Positions 30,046 to 40,164 are shown, counted from the first letter of the stretch. The stretch is DNA of 64,000 nucleotides from Phytophthora colocasiae (GCA_018806915.1 JAGKQI010000051.1:124001-188000); one strand, 5' to 3'. Notes: generated by a model not told the origin, from the sequence alone. Program-made: numbers and translations.

Positions 30046-30900
30046 TAGTACGCATCTCGTCGAGATTCTCGTGGAAAATGTGTACTTCTCAAGTACGCGC
30101 GCTTTTCCGTCCGGAAATGGCTGTTGTTAGCCAAGTGTACCAATGTTAGCATGAATTGCCGACGCATGTCAATGCGTTTGCTCTGTACCAAACAAACGCA
30201 TCTCGGTGGGGGTAAGGATCAACTTTCGTCACTGAACTGACCGAATAGAGACCTCGTTTCGAAGTCTCAGTGCAGACAGAATCTGCCAACTGAGACCCAC
30301 AAGTTGGCCCAGCGATGGCAGCTGTAGTATTGATATCCCCCGACACCTGCAACAAGTTGCAAACTTCCGTCTTCAGTGCCAATTCCAGTGATGTAGCAAG
30401 TCCCTACGAACACAACCAAGATACAGGTAGTCCGCACTACGCATACAGCAAAGGACTCTACGAATACGACGATGACGACGACGATACTGTGTACGCAGGA
30501 CACTCTTTACTCTACAAGATCCTCTTGGGGCTGTTCTACACTGTGGCGATGCTGGCCGCATTGTACTTCTTTATGATCGCAGTCAAGTTCATCGAGTCTG
30601 GATTCACTGTAGCTCTGGGTTGTGACGCGAAAGGAGCTTTCACCATTGCCAATAACCCTTTGGCAGGTCTCGCTATCGGTCTCGTGTCCACGGCACTACT
30701 ACACAGCTCCAGTACTATTACGTCTATCACAGTGACGCTAGTTGCGACTCAAGGACTGACAATTCGTCAAGGGGTTTTCATTGTCATGGGGGCAAACATC
30801 GGCACTTGTGTCACGTGTATTATGGTGGCGTTCGGTCAGGTCCAGACCCGATCGCGATTCCAAAGAGCTATGGAGGCAGCTACAGTTCACACCATGTTCA

Positions 30901-31756
30901 GGGCCTGTTCTGCAGATCAGCCTTATCAATAAGGCTGATGGCAAAATAATCACAAGCAGAACCGTTTGGCTGATTTTTGCATAATCTGTTTCTGCTGCAG
31001 AACACGTCTAGCGGACGATCAGCTGTAATCTAAAGCGCACTGCCAGGTGTTATAGTGCGCATCACATAAAATCAAAGCAGTATATTCAATTATGAAGTTG
31101 GCTACCAGACAACAAAAGCGTTACGCTGTGCTTGCCAAGATGCCTCAGGCCATGGACTTGTAAAGATGGTGTACATCTTCAACGACAGCTCTCACGAGTC
31201 AGGGGCATTTACTTCGGATGGCATATCCTCGTCTTCTTCAGTGAAGTACTCTCGAACCAGGAAGGCTCGGCCTTCATCATCCAATCCGCAAAACACGGTG
31301 GCAACTTCTTCCCTGGTTGCTAGCACCCGACAGAAGTGCACCCGGTCTTCGGTATCAAGCACAGAGCCAAACTGGCTAATAAACTTTTTGATGGCAGTGT
31401 CAGCTCGCGTGAGCTGGTGCACTTGGGCTCGCGAGACAAAATCGCGGAAGACATGTGGCGAGACTACTTGATGGAGTTGGCGGAGCGCCACGGTGAGGTA
31501 GTTATCTAGCTAGGTCCAAAACCATTCCCCATCAATGACCCATCAATGAATTTGCTTTTAAAGGTGACCACTGACAACCAGTTTGGCTGATCATCTATAC
31601 GCCGGAATTCGGGCTGGTGAGATAATCCAAATGAGGGCATGTATTTAGATGTCTGGTGCATGCAGAACACGACAGATTATCGGAAAATCAGCCAAACCAA
31701 TAATACCATCTGAAAGAGGCCCGATCAGCCATAATACGTGTCTGCAGAACAGGCCC
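30901..31756. mobile_element. 856-bp TIR transposon inside the phosphate transporter, PIF/Harbinger-like ends
   Basis: Ends GGGCCTGTTCTGCAGA (30901-30916) and its exact reverse complement (31741-31756), flanked by TCA direct repeats (30898-30900 and 31757-31759). Subterminal inverted similarity continues further in: GTTTGGCTGATTTT near 30963 has its counterpart, reverse-complemented, at about 31679-31704. The GGGCC start and 3-bp target duplication resemble PIF/Harbinger MITEs, although their usual duplication is TWA. The interior (about 31130-31510) has protein-like frames of different composition, suggesting a captured gene piece rather than a transposase. Confidence 0.88.
31192..31505. other. 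Protein-like segment inside the transposon, possibly a captured gene fragment
   Basis: On the plus strand one frame reads ...AKHGGNFFPGC, a TAG stop (31321-31323), then HPTEVHPVFGIKHRAKLANK and LFDGSVSSRELVHLGSRDKI before ending just after 31505. It has gene-like codon use and a helical pattern. On the minus strand 31192-31491 is an uninterrupted 99-codon frame (VFRDFVSRAQVHQL ... DEGRAFLVREYF). Only one can be original coding sequence; I favour the plus frame with a disabling stop. I do not recognise the protein. Confidence 0.35.
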
Positions 31757-32809
31757 TCAATGTGTGGTCGGTTTTAATTATGTTCCCTCTGGAGGTTCTT
31801 TTCCACCCGTTAGAGCGTCTCTCAGTGCTCATGTCCGATGCGAAGGCCTCAGGTGGGAGCTTTACCAGTCCTGTGGATGCAGTGGTTAAACCTTTTTCCA
31901 GTCTGTTGATCCGAGTTGACACCCAGTTGATTGTGGACATCACTTCGGGAAGAAAACAATGTACAAGTGACGTATCGTTACTCTCTGGGGGCGCATTCAA
32001 AGGCAGTTCATTGAGTGACAGTCAAATTGGTGCGATCGTAGTGGTGATTGGCTTCTTGATGCTCGCAGCTTCGTTGATCTGGTTCATCCAGATGCTCGCG
32101 AAGGTTTTCTTGGGCCCCACTAAGGTGTTGGTCTCTCGGATGCTCGCTTTCAATGGATATGTGAACGTCATCGCGGGAACAATTATCACTTTCGTGGTGC
32201 AGTCATCGACGGTTGTGACCTGTACTCTTACGCCCATGGCTGGTCTCGGAGTCTTCACCCTTGATCAAGTGTATCCGCTGATCGTTGGCGCTAACCTCGG
32301 TACTTGTGGAACAGCTTTACTAGCGTCTCTTGTCGTTGGGGACAGGCAAGCGGTGGCTGTAGCACTCGCACACTTGTGGTTTAACGTCTTCGGCATTGTG
32401 CTCTTTTATCCGATTCCTTTTATGAGGCGACCGATAATGAGTTGGGCTCGGTCTATCGCGTATTTCAGTGCCTCGTGGACACGGGCGGGTATTGTCTTCA
32501 TCTTTATGGTCTACTTAGTTATTCCTGGTATGTTGCTTGGCTTGGAACAGCTTTGCACTGCGAGCAAAATGGCTGTGGGATATGTGTTTTCGGGGCTTGG
32601 TGCCTTGGTCGTTATTTGCGTTATGTCCTGGTACAACTATCGCGGCGGGCGGAATCGATGGCACACGTTCCTGGAACACAAGTACGCGGAGCGCGAAGAG
32701 CAACGACATCGAGATGAGACGGCCATGTTGTCAGAAACATAAGCGAATTTGTTGGAAAGTAACTTCATTTATCATTAGTTGAAAAAAAAAAAACGTATCA
32801 TTTGTGTTC

Positions 32810-34748
32810 TCAAACTTTAGCAGTATTCTGTGTAGCCTGTAAATCTGCCTCTAGTTTGGATACACGAAACATAAGGCTCTCTTTCTCCTTTTTGGCTTGA
32901 CGAGCTAGGAGTTTGGCAGCATTGAGTTGCCGGTCTGCCTTTTTCATGGATATGGATTTTTCTTCGAGTAAAGTTTCCATTGCCGCAAGCTTTTCAGTCG
33001 TTGCCCGTGCGTTCGCTTCTCTCTCTTCTTGTGAAAGAGTCTCAAGCTGAAGTAGTTTTGCTTCAAGTTCCTGAAAAAAAAAAATGAAACAGCATTTATC
33101 GTCAAGGTGAGGTGTGAAAGACACATAGCTCTTTCGTTTTAGACCCACCTCAATTCTGCTAGCTAGAAGTAGCTTCTGGTCTTTCTCTTCTTGAACTGCC
33201 ATCTTCAATTCGTGTATTTCCTGTTGTAAAACACCTAAAGTTCCAAACCGACAGTAAGAGAAGGTTGAAATTGAAGTCTTTTACAAAGCACTTACCTTTC
33301 TTCTGTTGCAGTTGTGTCAGCTCTTCTCCACCTCGAGCAACTTCATCTTCTGCAAGTTTTTTCTCCTTTTCCAATAGACGAAGGCGCTGGTGCATCGTGT
33401 CCCGGTCGGTTGCCCATTTCTTCTGTTGATGTTCCAGCTCATCCTGGAGTTCCAATTCTCGAGAACGCAAGCTCTGAATGAGTTCAAGTTGCTGTAGTCG
33501 TTCCTCGTCTTTCGCACCGGCATCTTCCATACTAATATCCCGCAGAAATTGTGTCTCCTCTTGAAGCTGCAGGTATTTCTCCGCCAGATCTTCCTTTTCC
33601 TGGACCAATTCGACATTCTCCGCTTGTCGACGCTCCAGTTGGTCTCGTAACAAAGCGATTTTGTGCTTCTTTCGAACGATTTGGTCCTCGACACTAGCAC
33701 TCAGGTCAGGATTTGGTAATAAAACAAGAAATGCAGCCACGTACACTCTCAATTTGTCTAATTCCGCGTAGACCTCCGCCATTTCTTCCGCTTGAGCATG
33801 GATAGTGACTGACTTGGACGCTAACTGCGCTCGAAGCTGCTCCAGTTCCTCGTACAAAGATTCATCCGGTACTGCAGTAGCAGGATCGTTATCCGAGTTT
33901 TCCTTCTCTTCCTTCATATCCTCTTTTTCTTCAGTCTGTTTCTCCTCTTTTAATGCAGCATTACGTTGTTCCTGCTTGAGTTTCTCCACTGTTCGCTGGA
34001 AATTCTTCCCAAGCGCATGAAGCTCGTTCTCAAGCTCCTCCCTCGATTTCGGACGGAATTTCATGGAATTCCCAGTAGTTTTCTTGAGTACTAAGTCGTT
34101 TATGAGTGTAGGAGAGTCCTGAAACTCAGGGAGTTTCTCCAGTAGAGTCTGCTTCAAGACGTCAATGATAAGCTCCTGTTCTTGCTGTTGCTCGCGAAGA
34201 TCTTGGATTAAAGCAGATCTTCTGTGCTCCGTCTCCTGAGCTTTCAGTCCTTTGACTTGACGCTGAAGCTGGTTGATCGACTGCATCAATAATCGCACCT
34301 TTTGGTCATGCACAGCTTTGAGAGCACCCACTTTAGCTGCAAAACAGGCGAGTTAGTAGACGATTTCATTGCTACCTCAGCCCAAAAGTTACCTTCTACT
34401 ACTGGATTTCCATCTGTGGTATCTTGGGCGATACCATGAGATACAACAAGGCGGCGCAACTCCTCCTCTCGCTTCTCCTGACGAGCGATGGTCGCTTGTG
34501 CAGCTCGTAGAGCCTCCTGTTGTCATAAATTGCCATAGTAAGAAAGCTGGTTTCAAGAATATTGAAATTCTCTAAACGTACTTCCGTTGCCCGTAGACGG
34601 TCCGCCACGCTGAGCCAAGAGAGAAAACAAAATGAACAAGCAGTAACGAAAGTGCTGTAGCAGCAAGAACTTACGCATTTGAAGGCGCTTTCTTGGCTTC
34701 AGCTCGAACAGAGCGACGGGCTACACTAGAGACACTACCAGTGCTCAT
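32810..34748 (-). CDS. Long coiled-coil protein, six exons
   Basis: Exons 34748-34675, 34609-34582, 34516-34393, 34336-33296, 33234-33149 and 33070-32810 join in frame to 537 residues. Donors are GTAAGT, GTACGT, GTAACT, GTAAGT and GTGGGT. The protein starts MSTGSVSSVARRSVRAEAKK, a short basic head; almost everything after it is Glu/Gln/Lys/Leu heptad coiled coil. Two less regular stretches are an acidic patch near 215-235 and a short hydrophobic run, RVYVAAFLVLLPNPDL, near 275. The end is RVSKLEADLQATQNTAKV. I do not recognise a specific family. The make-up fits a cytoskeletal, centrosomal or flagellar rod protein, which is inference from composition only. The 3' end lies close to that of the interrupted transporter gene (67 bp). 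Confidence 0.8.
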
Positions 34749-34891
34749 GCTGTGAGTTAGTTTCGTTCGAGAATAGTCAAAACGAACGATGTTGAGCTTT
34801 GAATTTAGTTCGCTACTATCTATTGGAAGATTGTCCATCTGCGGAACTAAACCATTGGCAAGATCGCAAAGCACCAGTGCTGCTACTGCTA

Positions 34892-34910
34892 TACTACTTC
34901 TGAAGTAGTA
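34892..34910. repeat. Small inverted repeat between divergent-side genes
   Basis: TACTACTTC and GAAGTAGTA flank a single T, in the 200-bp spacer between the coiled-coil start (34748) and the next minus-strand gene's stop (34952). Function unknown. Confidence 0.5.
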
Positions 34911-34951
34911 GTGTAGGTAGTACTAGTACTTGGCTACACCAGCTTCACGTT

Positions 34952-35932
34952 CTAAGCTGTCACTGTGTAGGTTAGATCCTGTAGTAGTCGATGCACGCTG
35001 ATGAAATCTACTCGACCTGTTCTAGTCATCAAACTATATATAAATGGCAGTGGGCGGCTACTCCCGATCAACGACTTGCCATTACCAATGGGTAGTACAA
35101 ATCCACTGTTAGCATTTCCGGGAAGCCAACTGATTCCTTGCGGAATACCGAGGGCCCGACGCCCGTCAAATTGGACTTCGGTTCTTGGTGCGACAATTGG
35201 AACCGGATCCAGCTCCACCAACGGGTTTGCCTGAACGTCGTACAGCTTGTATTCCGCATTCGTGAAGTCGGGATCAAACTTCACACACAGCACGTACTCG
35301 ACGCCTGGCACCGTGGCCCATATCGATATCGCCTTGTGGTCTAGCTGTCCTGGAGCCATGCCCCACAGCTGCGAGACTCCAACCTCAACTTTGATCGTCT
35401 GAAAGTCGTCAAATACTGGAATGACTGGAGGTAGCACCGATCCTGGTGTTCTTTGAATTGGTCCATAGCTGAGATCTGGGCACCATTGTCTTCCCTGGGA
35501 ATTGTAGGTCTCTACATATACTTGAAGCCATCGAGAAATATTCCGCTCAGTAAACGCAGTACGAGCAAAGTGAGGAATATACTTTCCATGGGGTGTGCGG
35601 GCAAACTCGATGATGTGGATCTCTCCAGTGCTAGCAAACCATTCCAGAAAATTGGGTTTAACGATTTGTCCTTCGCTGCCGACAAACGCGTCCCATTCAT
35701 CTCCCGTTGCATGGCACACACGCAATGTACCAGTCCCTGGTGGCGGCTTGGCTACTGCATCTTCCAGGGCTGCGTTGATGCGATCGATGCTGGCAGCCAT
35801 GATTGCTGGCGATGCCACAGCAACTGCTGTTCCAACTGCAGCAGCTCGAGGTGAGATTGCAGCCGCTGTCGCTTGGACAGGAGACGATCTCGACTGGGAT
35901 GATGTCGTTGGACCTCCAGCGATGAAGCTCAT
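34952..35932 (-). CDS. Unrecognised protein, possible PD-(D/E)XK/Uma2-like fold
   Basis: 326 residues, one exon. The N-terminal 50 residues are Ser/Ala-rich and low in complexity. The rest looks globular and beta-rich. No signal peptide or membrane segment is seen. In the middle, CPDLSYGPIQ (Asp153), then 30 residues later KVEVGVSQLWG (Glu183, Gln188) and a helix with Lys200, follow the spacing of endonuclease-like PD-(D/E)XK domains of the Uma2 type, in which a VEV strand precedes a helix starting at or near Gln. That is a weak pattern match. The C-terminal part (GRRALGIPQGISWLPG) shows no motif I know. The start could also lie at the Met at residue 45 (IMAAS). Confidence 0.65.
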   Translation of the reverse strand: MSFIAGGPTTSSQSRSSPVQATAAAISPRAAAVGTAVAVASPAIMAASIDRINAALEDAVAKPPPGTGTLRVCHATGDEWDAFVGSEGQIVKPNFLEWFASTGEIHIIEFARTPHGKYIPHFARTAFTERNISRWLQVYVETYNSQGRQWCPDLSYGPIQRTPGSVLPPVIPVFDDFQTIKVEVGVSQLWGMAPGQLDHKAISIWATVPGVEYVLCVKFDPDFTNAEYKLYDVQANPLVELDPVPIVAPRTEVQFDGRRALGIPQGISWLPGNANSGFVLPIGNGKSLIGSSRPLPFIYSLMTRTGRVDFISVHRLLQDLTYTVTA

Positions 35933-36321
35933 ACTGGTGTTGGGAAAGGTGTTGGCCTTGGGACGAGAGAGAACTTTCTAATGTGGATTAGAGATTTACG
36001 ATTTACTCTCAAAAAAACGCTATCAGTACTCTGTGCTTGATCCGATGATTCCAACGATTTCTTGCATAATAATAAAAACAACTCGCTTTATCTGTCAGGT
36101 ACTTCGTACCTTGAACCAGCTCGGAGAAAATTGAATTCAAAACAACCAGTTCATGGTATCGTACATGTACTGTAGCTCGATATCCAGAGTTTGAGCAATA
36201 AAACTATCACGATCTGCCATGAAAGAAAACAAGATGAAGAAGCCGTAAGAGTGCTTAATTAACAGCTACTTCGTATCTAACAGTACCGAGTTAGATTGAC
36301 GATTCTCGATTAGAGACCGAC
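35933..36321. other. Spacer upstream of the unrecognised gene, no gene seen
   Basis: About 390 AT-rich bp between two minus-strand genes. It should hold the promoter of the gene starting at 35932 and the 3' UTR of thioesterase copy A. Nothing else is recognised. Confidence 0.5.
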
Positions 36322-36899
36322 TTACACCAGCACGGGGCGGATCTGGGCTTCGTACACGGGCTGGTGCTTACACGGCACCTTGGTGGCTAACGACGTGTAG
36401 TCCATCAACCAGCAGTTGTGCGGCACATTGGGCACCTGGTGGATGTGCAAGCGGCCAGATGTGTCGAGGGTCTTGAGACCGTACAGGTCCTGCGTGTACT
36501 CGACGGTCTGCTTCATGTCGACGATCTTCAAAGAGCTGAACTTGGAGTTCACCTCGGCCACGGACGCAACGGTCGTGTACTTGCCGAGGATACAGCTCTG
36601 CCACGGGGCCTGAATGTCGTCCTGGGGCGACGCGAAGAAGTGAGCAGCCTTGAGCTTGGAGAAATTCACCTTGCGACGGGCCTGGTTGGCCTTGCACTTG
36701 GCGTCCGCACCGCAGTTCTCGAGGTTGTTGACCTTAGGAAGGAACGGGTCGATGCTCTTCCACGTTGTCAACGCCGCGTCAGCAAGAGGCGGCGTGATGA
36801 TGTTGGCGATGGAACTCTTGGCCTGTAGTGCCTTGTTGGTAGTCACAGTCTGGATCAGGTCGCTCTGGAACTTGCCGTTCCACGACGCCGGTCTCTTGC
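36322..36899 (-). pseudogene. Palmitoyl-protein-thioesterase-like copy A, 5'-truncated
   Basis: Only the C-terminal half of a thioesterase remains. Coding similarity to copies B-D starts at about 36893 (SWNGKFQSDLIQTVTTNKAL) and runs to the stop at 36322. The nucleophile Ser and signal peptide are missing. The catalytic Asp region (SPQDDIQAPWQSC) and His region (VPHNCW) are kept, with more substitutions than B-D have among themselves. Directly upstream of the break the DNA matches the distal 5' flank of copy B: GATTGCGAG at 36901 and 38632, and 24 identical bases at 36921-36944 and 38645-38668. This suggests an internal deletion removed the promoter-proximal DNA and the first half of the gene. 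An ATG at 36846 opens a 174-codon frame that cannot be an active enzyme. Confidence 0.85.
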
Positions 36900-36938
36900 A
36901 GATTGCGAGCGTTCGGCGACACGACCCGATCTCGAAAC

Positions 36939-36958
36939 GTGATCTTCCGGAAGATCAC
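36939..36958. repeat. 20-bp perfect palindrome
   Basis: GTGATCTTCC followed immediately by its reverse complement, next to the truncation point of thioesterase copy A. The matching flank of copy B keeps only the first few bases. Confidence 0.85.
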
Positions 36959-37395
36959 GCACACTCTGCGTGCACCACGTTGAAGTGCTCGGTATGTAGA
37001 CAACGGTCGTGTCCTATGGGCTTTGAGCTGAGGTGGGCGTTGCAGCCTGCAACATGCAGGCGAAAACGTTTCAAAGCTCGCTGTCTTCGAGGTATTTTTT
37101 CCACGAGATCATGGCATGGAGAGTATAAGTTCACAGCCACAGTGCCCGAAGAAAAAAATAAATAGGGGAGCGCGATTCGAGGCAGGATATGGTTTCCATC
37201 GAAGTGGGCCCCGGTTCTTGGATCGACACACCTACAAAATGGATGTGCCCGAGTTTCGTATTTTGTATTTATACTTCGTTATTCGCACAGACTGGGCCTT
37301 GTGATTGAACTATCCTGGTGCGTGAAACTCCAATTTGAATCCAGGGTCGACATGCAGCTTCTTGAGCATTTCTCGATTGTTTAATTTCTTCAGCC
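36959..37395. other. Spacer between thioesterase copies A and B
   Basis: No gene seen. Bases 36980-37020 are loosely similar to 40295-40335 upstream of copy C (GTAGACAAC, GTGTCCT), so this looks like decayed 5' flank of a family member. Confidence 0.45.
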
Positions 37396-38477
37396 TTACA
37401 CAAGCAGTGGGTAGATCTCGGTGTCGTACACAGGAGCGTGCTTACACGCGACGTCCGTAGCGAGAGAAGTGTAGTCGAACAACCAGCAGTTGTGAGGGAC
37501 ATCAGCAACCTCGTGGATGTGGAGTCCACCAGCAGTGTCGAGAGTCTTCAAACCGTACAGGTCGTCCGTGTACTCGACGGTGTCCTTCATCCCGACAATA
37601 GTAAAGTCTGCGAACTTGGTCTCCACCTCGTCGAGTGTAGCGACGGTGGAGTATTTGCCCAGCAGACAACTCTGCCACGGCGCCTGGATGTCATCCTGGG
37701 GCGAGGCGAGGAAATGCGCAGCTTTCAACTTGACAAAGTTGGCCTTGCGGCGCTTCTGGTTGTCCGCACAAGTTGCATCCGCTCCGCAGTCCTCAAGGTT
37801 ATTCACCTTGGGAAGGAACGGGTTGATCTTTAGCCAGTTCGCCAACGCCGTGTCAGTGAGCGGCGGCATCATGATGTTGGCGATGGAGCTCTTGCTCTGA
37901 AGAGCCTTGTTTGTTGTCACGGTCTGGATGAGGTCGAGCTGGAAGTTGCCGTTCCACGATGTCGAGTCGACCGCGTATTTTGTGAAGTTGAAGTCCGTGG
38001 CATCAATGGCGTACGGGCCTAGAGTTTTCAGCAGAACCTGGAGTGGCATGGCGTCCGCAGCCTGGGGGCCATAGAAGTTTCCATTGCCGCCTCCGGCCAA
38101 GCTGATAAACGAGTGTACGTTGTGGTCATCCATCTCTTCGATAACACCGCGTGCCACCGAACCACCCTGCGAGTGAGCAAGGAAGTGGTAGCCATTCGCG
38201 TAGGCTGCGGTGTCTTTGGCGATCACTTCGTTGATCTGTTTGATGGCCATCTGCACTTGTTCCGAGAGTGCGTGCGAACCGAACACGCTTTCGAGCAAAA
38301 GTCGAGGGCTACGTACGTACGTCCTTCGGCAGTCAAGTTCTTTTCGATCACAGCAGCGTTAGTCTTGTTGCCTGTAGCACCGTGGAAGAAGAACACCGGC
38401 AGTTTGGAGGTAGCAGCCTCGGAGGTGCAGCCGAGCGCGACCACAGTAGCAACCAAGAGAGAACGGAAGGAAACCAT
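37396..38477 (-). pseudogene. Palmitoyl-protein-thioesterase-like copy B, one-base frameshift
   Basis: Starts MVSFRSLLVATVVALGCTSE, a signal peptide, then LPVFFFHGATGNKTN as in copies C and D. The frame breaks near 38270-38271: where C and D read GAGAGTGCCGT on the plus strand, B has GAGAGTGCGT, one C fewer. After the break the second frame continues without stops through AHSQGG, SPQDD and VPHNCW to PLLV. Thus the gene would be a full 360-residue enzyme but for one missing base. This could be real decay or a sequencing error; its promoter has a near-perfect initiator (38496-38513). The 3' half is almost identical in nucleotides to C and D, while the 5' end and promoter differ. Confidence 0.85.
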
Positions 38478-38495
38478 TGGCGTGCGATCTCGGAG

Positions 38496-38513
38496 CGAAA
38501 TGCAAAATGAGAA
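38496..38513 (-). promoter_or_regulatory. Oomycete initiator of thioesterase copy B
   Basis: On the minus strand TTCTCATTTTGCATTTCG, 19-36 bp before the ATG, matches the extended oomycete initiator plus flanking region (GCTCATTYYNCAWTTT) at nearly every position. Confidence 0.75.
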
Positions 38514-38931
38514 GCTGCACTACTGTGGGGAATCCCTATTTGGGAATGTTGGCAACGCGGATTCAGCGTTTACAGCGACTTTCAGCTTGCATCGGTAGAT
38601 TAAGGTTGCGAGTGCATTGGGGTGCGATCGGATTGCGAGGCCGAACGACCCGATCTCGAAACGTGATCATCCAGTCGGTCTTGCCCAGACTGGGTCCCAG
38701 GATCTGGGTCGTGTCCTTCCCTCGCCATCAGTGATTGCATTCCAACAACGTGTTGGCATTGAAATCCTTGGAATTTCAAGGAGTAGGCATGCCCCGTATT
38801 ATGAGCTTGCCCAAATTGCTGCTTCTTCGCCCATAGTTTGGCTGCATGTACTAGTAACAAGGATAATGACAACTTCACTCATAGCATCTTGCTCGATCTT
38901 CCTTTATTGGTTTCATAGAAATGGTTGCTAT
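38514..38931. other. Spacer between thioesterase copies B and C
   Basis: Holds the upstream flank of copy B, with 24 bases (38645-38668) repeated at 36921-36944, and the 3' UTR of copy C. No gene seen. Confidence 0.5.
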
Positions 38932-40026
38932 TTACACGAGTAGCGGGTAGATCTCGGTGTCGTACACAGGAGCGTGCTTACACGCGACGTCCGTAGCGAG
39001 AGAAGTGTAGTCGAACAACCAGCAGTTGTGAGGGACGTCAGCAACCTCGTGGATGTGGAGTCCACCAGCAGTGTCGAGAGTCTTCAAACCGTACAGGTCG
39101 TCCGTGTACTCGACCGTGTCCTTCATCCCGACAATAGTAAAGTCCGCGAACTTGGTCTCCACCTCGTCGAGTGTAGCGACGGTGGAGTATTTGCCCAGCA
39201 GACAACTCTGCCACGGCGCCTGGATGTCATCCTGAGGTGAGGCGAGGAAATGCGCAGCTTTCAATTTGACAAAGTTGGCCTTGCGGCGTTTCTGGTTATC
39301 CGCGCAGGTCGCATCCGTTCCGCAATCCTCAAGGTTATTCACCTTGGGAAGGAACGGGTTGATCTTTAGCCAGTTCGCCAACGCCTCTTTCTCAAGTGGA
39401 GGTGTGACGATGTTGGCGATGGAGCTCTTGCCCTGCAGAGCATCATTGGTGGTAATCAACTCGATCAGGTCGCGCTGGAACTTGCCCTTCCATGAGGCCA
39501 AGTCAGATTCATATTTAGCGAAGTCGAAGTCAGCCTTGTCGATGGCGTACGGACCCAGAGCCTGCAGCAGAACCTGGAGCGGCACGGCGTCCGAGGCTTG
39601 AGGACCGAAGAAGTTCCCGTTGCCGTCGCCAGCCATACTGATGAACGAGTGTACGTTGTGGTCATCCATTTCTTCGATAACACCACGAGCCACTGAGCCA
39701 CCTTGCGAGTGAGCGAGGAAGTGGTAGCCGTTCGCGTAGGCTGCAGTATCCTTGGCGATCACTTCGTTGATCTGCTTGATGGCCATTTGCACTTGTTCCG
39801 AGAGTGCCGTACGAACCGAGCACGCGTTCGAGCAGAAGTCAAGGGCAGTGTACACTCTTCCTTCAGCAGTCAGGTTCTTCTCGATCACAGCACCATTGGT
39901 CGTGTTACCCGTGGCACCGTGGAAGAAGAAGACAGGGAGTTTAGCAGCCTCTGCAGCTTCATTGGCAGCAGCAGATCCTACCAGTGCGGTGGTGGCGGCA
40001 ATGAAGAGGGCGCGGATCGAAAACAT
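38932..40026 (-). CDS. Palmitoyl-protein-thioesterase-like secreted esterase, copy C
   Basis: 364 residues, intact. A signal peptide (FIAATTALVGSAAA) leads to an alpha/beta-hydrolase: LPVFFFHGATG oxyanion strand, YHFLAHSQGGSVARG with the nucleophile Ser107, catalytic Asp in SPQDDIQAPW (266 or 267) and His333 in VPHNCW. The stretch VEYTDDLYGLKTLDTAGGLHI is diagnostic of the PPT family (PPT1 has a matching LYTQDRLGLKEMDNAGQL). PPT enzymes remove fatty acyl groups from cysteines in lysosomes. Here the signal peptide fits secretion or vacuolar delivery, and the oomycete paralogs may act on other esters. Several NxT/S sites could be glycosylated. Promoter and N-terminus are nearly identical to copy D. 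Confidence 0.92.
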   Translation of the reverse strand: MFSIRALFIAATTALVGSAAANEAAEAAKLPVFFFHGATGNTTNGAVIEKNLTAEGRVYTALDFCSNACSVRTALSEQVQMAIKQINEVIAKDTAAYANGYHFLAHSQGGSVARGVIEEMDDHNVHSFISMAGDGNGNFFGPQASDAVPLQVLLQALGPYAIDKADFDFAKYESDLASWKGKFQRDLIELITTNDALQGKSSIANIVTPPLEKEALANWLKINPFLPKVNNLEDCGTDATCADNQKRRKANFVKLKAAHFLASPQDDIQAPWQSCLLGKYSTVATLDEVETKFADFTIVGMKDTVEYTDDLYGLKTLDTAGGLHIHEVADVPHNCWLFDYTSLATDVACKHAPVYDTEIYPLLV

Positions 40027-40049
40027 GACGTGAAGTGGAGTCTACCGTC

Positions 40050-40061
40050 GAAAATGAGGAA
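40050..40061 (-). promoter_or_regulatory. Initiator-like element of thioesterase copy C
   Basis: Minus-strand TCCTCATTTTCG, 24-35 bp before the ATG, fits the oomycete YCAYTYY initiator and is conserved in copy D. Confidence 0.6.
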
Positions 40062-40131
40062 TGGCATTTCGCTCGCACCCACCGAACCGGAAGCTTTAGC
40101 GTTTACGCCCACAACGGGAGCCTGAGCCTCA

Positions 40132-40164
40132 GGCAGGAAATCCTCAGGCTGAGGATTTCCTGCC
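40132..40164. repeat. Perfect 15-bp-stem hairpin, 3-nt loop
   Basis: GGCAGGAAATCCTCA (40132-40146) and its exact reverse complement (40150-40164) around GGC. A second smaller palindrome, CCTGAGCCTCAGG, overlaps its left arm at 40121-40133. Located about 110 bp upstream of the copy C start. Confidence 0.85.

Larger units (their letters stand above)
30315..32742 (+). pseudogene. Na+/phosphate cotransporter (SLC34/NaPi-II type), interrupted by a transposon
   Basis: The left part (30315-30900) encodes an acidic N-terminus (a run of seven Asp apart from one Thr), membrane helices and the first repeat: LLHSSSTITSITVTL followed by MGANIGTCVTCIMV. The right part (31760-32742) continues with NVWSVLIMFPLEVLFHPLE, the second repeat (VVQSSTVVTCTLTPMAG, then VGANLGTCGTALLA) and further helices, ending in a charged cytosolic tail. 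Between them lies an 856-bp TIR element with TCA duplicated on both sides. Removing the element and one TCA leaves 523 in-frame codons including the stop, and places MF directly before NVWSVL, as the family expects. As it stands, translation stops in the element at 30930-30932. The first repeat has HSSS rather than the usual QSSS. Confidence 0.9.

Noticed and set aside
30901..31756. The insert in the phosphate transporter as a functional intron
   Set aside because: No GT and AG combination within or at its ends restores frame; one candidate pair creates a stop codon at the junction.
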